From contig JAERRQ010000049.1 in assembly GCA_016735355.1 (NCBI GenBank), positions 1-10,700 of the forward strand: DNA of 10,700 nucleotides. Reading direction: 5' to 3'. The first letter of the stretch is position 1, and the number at the start of each line of letters is the position of its first letter. Below are positions 6,072-10,700 of the stretch, piece after piece. The notes beneath the pieces are model-generated. The model was not told the origin of the DNA and did no database searches. It worked only from the letters and a program-made list of their open reading frames with translations. Source of the stretch: Desulfobacterales bacterium (GTDB lineage Bacteria; Desulfobacterota; Desulfobacteria; Desulfobacterales; BuS5). A program made the translations under genes and the position numbers.

Positions 6072-6159
6072 GGTTATAGTTCGTAGCACATGATTTGATA
6101 CTCTTTTTACCTTTATTAATAATAAGGTGGTATCAATTCACTTGCTACGAGCTATAGCA
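6072..6159. repeat. 88-bp imperfect palindrome between kinase and AAA genes
   Basis: The arms 6072-6101 and 6130-6159 are inverted copies at 24 of 30 positions (core TCGTAGCA against TGCTACGA, and TTGATAC against GTATCAA). The middle contains ACCTT (6109-6113) opposite AAGGT (6124-6128). It may be a miniature element or a hairpin in the AAA leader. It differs in sequence from the other three inverted-repeat elements of the window. Confidence 0.55.
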
Positions 6160-6197
6160 TTAAAAACTCTGTGTAGCTATGGGAGGAGGATTTAACA

Positions 6198-7982
6198 ATG
6201 AAATTTCCATATGGTATATCCGACTTTAAAAGTCTTATCACAGAAGGATATTTTTATTGTGACAAAACAAACAAAATCCCTTTGATTGAGAATACAAAAT
6301 CTCAATTATTTATCCGGCCCAGGCGTTTTGGAAAAAGCCTTGTTCTTTCAATGCTGGAAAACTATTATGATGCGGCAAAAAAGGATGAATTTGAAGCAAT
6401 TTTCGGCGGGCTTAAAATCGGAAAAAATCCTACAGAACTGCGCAATTCATATTTTATTTTAAAGCTTGACTTCTCCTGCGTTGATCCGACCGGAAGCGCT
6501 GAAGAAGTAAAAAGGGCTCTGTTTGATCATATTAACGCCCGAATAGAGGGATTTTACAGTTTTTATAGATATAAAGGTTATGATCTGCCGAAGGTAAAAA
6601 TTAATTATGACAATGCCTTATATTCATTAAATTCACTGATGAGTTCAGTCCGTATGACCCCCCACCCGGTTTACCTGTTAATAGATGAATATGATAATTT
6701 TGCCAATACGGTAATGATGGGGGTGCAGAGCGCCGGGAAAAGATATGAAACTCTTGTGCATGACGAAGGCCCATTAAGAACTTTTTTTAAGGCTGTAAAA
6801 GCCTCAACTTCAGGTTCCATGTTTGACCGCGTCTTTATAACAGGTGTTTCACCTGTTGTTATGAGCGATATTACAAGCGGGTATAATATTGCAAAAAACA
6901 TCTATTTTGAGCCTGAATTTAATGATCTGTGCGGGTTTAAGCAGGATGAAATTGAAAATGTACTCACAGAGATTGTAGATAAATGCGGTTTCGAGAAAAA
7001 AAAAATCCGTGAGTCTGTAAATTTGATGCAGACTTATTACGACGGCTATACCTTTTCCCATGTAGCAGATGAACATATCTATAATCCGACTCTTTGCCTC
7101 TATTTTTTTGAGCAGTTTGAAAAAAGATGTGTTTACCCAAGGGAGATGCTGGACGATAACCTTGCAATGGACGAATCAAAGCTGGAGTATATTGCCCAGA
7201 TTCCCAAGGGAAGAGATCTTTTAATGAGCCTGATGGAGAATAAGCAGCAGGTTGTTGCATCCAGAATCAGCAAACGTTTCGGCATTAAAGAGATGTTGAC
7301 GGATAAATCGAGGGACAATACATTTTTAGCATCCTTTCTCTACTATTTTGGAGTATTGACCATTGCAGGCGACACGGAAGATTTGGAGGTGATCCTGAAA
7401 GTTCCCAACCTGGTTATGAAAAGCCTTTATGTGGAGCGGATTCGGAAGATGCTTCTGCCGGAACCGGAAGACAGTGACGATGGGAAAGACGCCGCAAAAC
7501 TGGTCTATCAAAAAGGGAAAATGGCTCCTTTGTGCAAGTTCATGGAGGAAAGATATTTCAAGGTTTTTCATAACAGGGACTATAGATGGGCAAATGAATT
7601 GACTGTCAAGACGGCTTTTTTAACGCTCCTTTATAATGATATTATCTATATCATGGATTCTGAAACTGAAATTGACCGCAGATATGCAGATCTTGTCATG
7701 ATCATCAGGCCTGATAAAAGATACGGCAAAGTATTTGATGTTTTGATTGAATTCAAGTTTTTAAAGCTCAAAGATGTCGGGATGAGCGCTGATAATGCAC
7801 GCAAACTGTCTGAAGATGAATTAATGCTGATTCCTGAAATTGTAAACCGGATAACAGATGGCGCAAAGCAGGTGCATGAATATGGAAAAAAGCTTGAACA
7901 AAAATATGGGAATTTAAGGCTTCAGAAATTTGTAGTTGTGGCACTGGGCTTTGAAAGAGTCTGCTTTAAAAAGCTGGATTAA
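6198..7982 (+). CDS. AAA-ATPase-like protein with C-terminal PD-(D/E)XK nuclease-type domain
   Basis: At 594 aa this is a full-length member of the AAA-ATPase_like plus PDDEXK_9 (formerly DUF1703) family. The start ATG at 6198 follows GGGAGGAGG. The N-terminal signature is MKFPYGISDFKSLI..YFYCDKT, then a P-loop-like FIRPRRFGKSL (38-48), Walker B-like LLIDEYDNF (160-168), and the family motif RVFITGVSPVVMSDITSGYN (211-230). The C-terminal domain carries YADLVMI (496-502, Asp498) and IEFKF (517-521, Glu518, Lys520), the D...ExK core of a PD-(D/E)XK fold. Both halves look intact. These proteins occur in many near-identical copies in some anaerobe genomes. Their role is unproven, with defence or mobile-element functions often suggested. 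It sits alone between the kinase and vgrG, with its own ribosome binding site. Confidence 0.9.
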   Translation: MKFPYGISDFKSLITEGYFYCDKTNKIPLIENTKSQLFIRPRRFGKSLVLSMLENYYDAAKKDEFEAIFGGLKIGKNPTELRNSYFILKLDFSCVDPTGSAEEVKRALFDHINARIEGFYSFYRYKGYDLPKVKINYDNALYSLNSLMSSVRMTPHPVYLLIDEYDNFANTVMMGVQSAGKRYETLVHDEGPLRTFFKAVKASTSGSMFDRVFITGVSPVVMSDITSGYNIAKNIYFEPEFNDLCGFKQDEIENVLTEIVDKCGFEKKKIRESVNLMQTYYDGYTFSHVADEHIYNPTLCLYFFEQFEKRCVYPREMLDDNLAMDESKLEYIAQIPKGRDLLMSLMENKQQVVASRISKRFGIKEMLTDKSRDNTFLASFLYYFGVLTIAGDTEDLEVILKVPNLVMKSLYVERIRKMLLPEPEDSDDGKDAAKLVYQKGKMAPLCKFMEERYFKVFHNRDYRWANELTVKTAFLTLLYNDIIYIMDSETEIDRRYADLVMIIRPDKRYGKVFDVLIEFKFLKLKDVGMSADNARKLSEDELMLIPEIVNRITDGAKQVHEYGKKLEQKYGNLRLQKFVVVALGFERVCFKKLD

Positions 7983-7995
7983 AAAAAATTTTAAT

Positions 7996-8025
7996 CTGTT
8001 AACAGCGCACCTGTGATTTTTTTTT
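7996..8025 (+). terminator. Possible terminator of the AAA gene
   Basis: ACAG (8002-8005) and CTGT (8011-8014) can pair, followed by GA and nine Ts (8017-8025). CTGTTAACAG at 7996-8005 is also a perfect palindrome. The stem is weak but the T-run is strong and directly follows the AAA stop codon. Confidence 0.35.
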
Positions 8026-8030
8026 ATCTA

Positions 8031-8060
8031 TTGACAATAGTGGAATACCTTTAGTATCAA
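8031..8060 (+). promoter_or_regulatory. Candidate sigma-70 promoter for vgrG
   Basis: A perfect TTGACA (8031-8036) is followed after 18 bp by TATCAA (8055-8060, 4/6 to consensus), about 75 bp before the VgrG start. It overlaps the left arm of an inverted repeat, AATACCTTT (8044-8052) against AAAGGTATT (8081-8089), which could be a regulatory site. Confidence 0.4.
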
Positions 8061-8135
8061 ATAATCATAACCCATTGCTCAAAGGTATTGTTTTTCCCCT
8101 TATTTTGTCGTCCCTAATCAGAAACGTGGGCTTTC

Positions 8136-10334
8136 ATGAATACCCAGGAAAATCGGCTTTTTGCCATTGATACGCCACTTGGTTCTGATGTACTGCTTCT
8201 TACCGACTTTCGCGGAGATGAAGAGCTGTCCAATCTTTTCAGCTTTGAACTTAAACTGTTTTCTGAAAATCATAATATCTCCTTTAAAGATATCATCGGC
8301 AAAAATGTCACTGTATCCATTAATCTGGCGGACGGCAGTCAGCGTTATTTCAACGGTCTGATTTCCCGATTCAGTCAGGCTGGAAGAAAACAACCCGGAC
8401 GTGAAATTCAATGGGCATACTACACCGCCACCATGGTGCCGTGGTTCTGGCTCCTTACCAGAACCGCGGATTCCAGAATATTTCAGGAGCTTTCAATTCC
8501 TGATATAGTAGAAAAAATTTTTTCCGCTCACGGTTTTTTCGATTACAGTCTCCGGTTGCACGGCAGTTACGAGCCGAGAAAGTACGCTGTGCAGTACAGG
8601 GAAACTGATTTTAATTTTGTTTCCAGGCTCCTTGAGGAAGAGGGGATCTTCTATTTTTTTGAGCATGAGGAAAACAAGCATACTCTGGTGCTGGCTGATT
8701 CGCCGGTTGAGCATAAACCCTGCCCGAAGCAGGAGTCCGTCAGATATCAGATTACTGATGGCGGCTGGGGAGAAGAGGATCTAATTTCCAGCTTGGAGGT
8801 GGTGAAGGAGATCAGGGCCGGCAAATACTCTTTGAGTGATTTCAACTTTAAAATTCCCAACACGGATTTGGAAGTAACTGTTGATTCCAAACAGAAATTG
8901 GGGCCGGGTAAACGGGAAATTTATGATTATCCGGGGGAATACCCTAAACGGAATTCGGGAGAGCGGCTGGTTAATATCCGGATGGAGGAAGAGGAAGCCC
9001 GGGTCACCACCATCAACGGCACCGCTAATTGCAGGGCTTTTGCAAGCGGCTGCCGCTTCAGGCTTCTGAACTATTTCCGTGATGACATGAATGAAAAAGA
9101 GTTTGTCCTGGTTCGCGTGCAACACGGAGCAAACCAGGAGGGTACCTACCGCTCCGGTTCTACAACAGTTGCTGAAGCAGAGAGCAGCTATGAAAATTAT
9201 TTTGAGTGTATGCCCCATGAAGTGCCTTTTCGGCCGCCTCGTGTAACAGCCAAGCCGGTTGTGGAGGGAGTGCAGACGGCAATTGTAGTCGGACCGGCCG
9301 GTGAAGAGATCTATACCGATGAGCATGGCCGGGTAAAGGTACAGTTCCACTGGGACCGGGAAGGAAAAAATGACGAAAACAGCTCCTGCTGGATTCGGGT
9401 GAGCCAACTATGGGCAGGGGCCGGCTGGGGCGCCATGTGGATTCCCCGCGTCGGCCATGAGGTCATTATTGATTTTGTGGAAGGAGATCCTGACAGACCC
9501 ATCATTACAGGCAGGGTTTACCATGGTAACAATAAACCTCCATATCCCCTGCCAGCTGAAAAGACAAAAAGCACCATCAAGTCGGACTCCTCCAAGGGAG
9601 GGGGCGGTTCCAACGAGTTCAGGTTCGAGGATAAAAAAGGGGGGGAAGAGATCTTCCTGCATGGTCAGAAAGATTGGACCATTGCCATCGAAAACGACAA
9701 AAATCAAACGGTGGGGCATGATGAGACTCTGTCTGTGAGCAACAACCGCACTAAGGATGTAGGGGTTGACCAAAGCGAGACGATTGGATCCAATAAGACA
9801 ATCAAGGTAGGTGCAAATCACACAGAATCTATTGGGGCAAACATGAGCCTCAAAGTTGGTAGCAATAAGACCGAAACAGTTACAATTAATACAGCAGAAA
9901 CTATAGGTGCGGCAAAGGAGCTGACCATTGGTGGGCTTTATCAGGTGACTGTTGGCGCCGCCATGAATGAAACAGTTGGAGCTGCAAAGGCTGAGGAGAT
10001 CGGGGCAGCAAAGATAGTTGCCGTTGGAGCCAACAGTAGTGAAAAAATTGGAAAAAATAAATCCCTTGATGCGGGAGGAAATGTTTCAGAAAGTGCCGGG
10101 AAAGATGTCAGCATTAAATCCGGCAAAAAGATGTCTTTAAGTGCAGGAGATGATTTGGGTATTTCAGGGGAGAAAAAGGGAGTTATTGAAATCAAAGATC
10201 AATTGACGATTAAGGTCGGCAAGGCTTCGATAACCTTGAAAAAAAATGGTGATATCACCATTAAAGGTAAGGATATTAATACAAAGGGTTCTGGTAACAT
10301 CGTCATGAAAGCAAAGAAAATTTTGGAGAATTAA
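8136..10334 (+). CDS. vgrG: Type VI secretion system spike protein VgrG
   Basis: VgrG forms the trimeric needle tip of the T6SS and carries effectors. The 732-aa product has the gp27-like base (about 5-370, with QYRETDFNFVSRLLEEEGIFYFFEH at 153-177), split by family-typical strands. Next is the gp5-like OB-fold (about 385-465: DEHGRVKVQFHWDREG, CWIRVSQLWAGAGWG, PRVGHEVIIDFVEGDPDRPIITGRVYH). The linker region NEFRFEDKKGGEEIFLHGQKDW (493-514) leads into a beta-helix needle of repeated hexad/octad units (about 525-675: VGHDET, VGANHTESIG, VGAAKAEEIG). It ends in a lysine-rich DUF2345-like strand set, with no extra effector domain. The ribosome binding site is weak (GTGG). The stop is one base from the next ATG, so it is the first gene of an operon. 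Base composition looks richer in G+C than upstream genes. Confidence 0.96.
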   Translation: MNTQENRLFAIDTPLGSDVLLLTDFRGDEELSNLFSFELKLFSENHNISFKDIIGKNVTVSINLADGSQRYFNGLISRFSQAGRKQPGREIQWAYYTATMVPWFWLLTRTADSRIFQELSIPDIVEKIFSAHGFFDYSLRLHGSYEPRKYAVQYRETDFNFVSRLLEEEGIFYFFEHEENKHTLVLADSPVEHKPCPKQESVRYQITDGGWGEEDLISSLEVVKEIRAGKYSLSDFNFKIPNTDLEVTVDSKQKLGPGKREIYDYPGEYPKRNSGERLVNIRMEEEEARVTTINGTANCRAFASGCRFRLLNYFRDDMNEKEFVLVRVQHGANQEGTYRSGSTTVAEAESSYENYFECMPHEVPFRPPRVTAKPVVEGVQTAIVVGPAGEEIYTDEHGRVKVQFHWDREGKNDENSSCWIRVSQLWAGAGWGAMWIPRVGHEVIIDFVEGDPDRPIITGRVYHGNNKPPYPLPAEKTKSTIKSDSSKGGGGSNEFRFEDKKGGEEIFLHGQKDWTIAIENDKNQTVGHDETLSVSNNRTKDVGVDQSETIGSNKTIKVGANHTESIGANMSLKVGSNKTETVTINTAETIGAAKELTIGGLYQVTVGAAMNETVGAAKAEEIGAAKIVAVGANSSEKIGKNKSLDAGGNVSESAGKDVSIKSGKKMSLSAGDDLGISGEKKGVIEIKDQLTIKVGKASITLKKNGDITIKGKDINTKGSGNIVMKAKKILEN

Positions 10335-10335
10335 C

Positions 10336-10700
10336 ATGAAGAGTTCCGTGGTTGAAAATATCCGAGTATTGGAGATCTCCAGGCAGATTGAAGGCGTTCG
10401 GGTAGGAAAGATTATAAACGTGGATGAGAGCGGGCAGGTTTTCGTTGACTTTCCAGGTAACACGGAGGGGTCAGTTGTGGCGCGGGTTACCAACTCAATC
10501 AACTTGAAAATGTTAAATCAAGCAGCTTCTGCTGATCAAGACGTCCTGCTCGTTTTTGAAAACAATGATTCCAAACTCCCTATCATCATTGATACCTTAC
10601 ATTCTCTGCTTGACGAAATGACTGCATCTCCAACCATTGCTTTTGAGACAGAGAAACCAGACGATGTCATGGTAGACGGCAAGCGAGTGACCTTTGATGC
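10336..10700 (+). CDS. DUF6484-type T6SS-associated protein (partial, runs off the window)
   Basis: An ATG at 10336, one base after the vgrG stop and seven bases after GGAG (10325-10328), opens a frame that is uninterrupted to the window end (121 codons visible). The product reads GVRVGKIINVDESGQVFVDF at about 20-39, then PGNTEGSVVARVTNSINLKM, then DQDVLLVFENNDSKLPIIID at about 73-92. This is the beta-barrel pattern of DUF6484 proteins: a V.VDFPGNP-like strand, ARVT, and a VLLVFE..D..LPII strand. They are commonly encoded directly after vgrG in T6SS effector clusters. Their function is not established, and an adaptor or spike-accessory role is inferred from position. The C-terminus is not visible. 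Confidence 0.75.
   Translation, partial: MKSSVVENIRVLEISRQIEGVRVGKIINVDESGQVFVDFPGNTEGSVVARVTNSINLKMLNQAASADQDVLLVFENNDSKLPIIIDTLHSLLDEMTASPTIAFETEKPDDVMVDGKRVTFD

Noticed and set aside
8781..9407. 208-aa minus-strand ORF inside vgrG
   Set aside because: It is a shadow of the well-supported VgrG reading frame, with no family resemblance and no ribosome binding site.
9700..10150. Tandem-like DNA repeats
   Set aside because: The periodicity belongs to the VgrG beta-helix needle (repeated VG..xE.IG units) at protein level, not to a DNA repeat or CRISPR array.

Overview
The window looks like accessory chromosome from an anaerobic, sulfate-reducer-type bacterium (Desulfobacterota, Desulfobacterales-like). 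The grounds are indirect: proC and MauE-type sequences of the delta-proteobacterial kind, a eukaryote-like Ser/Thr kinase with an HRDISPQN catalytic loop, an AAA-ATPase/PD-(D/E)XK protein of the type that multiplies in such genomes, a group II intron, and many short inverted-repeat elements. By eye the first ~8 kb is AT-rich and the VgrG gene is richer in G+C. This is an impression, not a computation, and the taxonomic call is inference.

Layout. Positions 1-~150 are the 3' tail of a group II intron (domains V and VI). A signal-peptide alpha/beta hydrolase (287-856) follows. Its catalytic C-terminus has been replaced by an 85-bp inverted-repeat element (818-902). On the minus strand a PP2C phosphatase (2781-2041) and a two-FHA-domain protein (2001-1024) form a compact operon. 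A 20/22-nt direct repeat lies on each side of this pair. Positions 2837-3384 carry no clear gene but hold two inverted-repeat structures. A decayed operon follows on the plus strand: a 3' fragment of proC (about 3385-3632) overlaps by ATGA a MauE/DoxX-like membrane protein gene (3629-4124). That second gene is broken by an in-frame TGA and by a 134-bp element with 23-bp terminal inverted repeats and an 8-bp target duplication. Next come a membrane-anchored Ser/Thr kinase (4223-5851, TTG start), a possible 39-aa coupled small ORF, an 88-bp imperfect palindrome, the AAA-ATPase/PD-(D/E)XK protein (6198-7982), a type VI secretion VgrG spike (8136-10334) and the start of a DUF6484-type protein (10336 to beyond the window end).

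How the genes may work together. The kinase, PP2C phosphatase and FHA protein are the three parts of a reversible threonine-phosphorylation circuit. In known type VI secretion systems (PpkA/PppA/Fha) this circuit controls apparatus assembly. The nearby vgrG and DUF6484 gene make a T6SS-linked role a reasonable hypothesis, but no structural T6SS gene (tssB, tssC, tssM, clpV) is in the window. VgrG and DUF6484 begin what looks like a spike/effector-delivery operon running off the right edge. Between the intact modules lies a zone of gene decay full of small non-autonomous repeat elements, none with a transposase inside the window.
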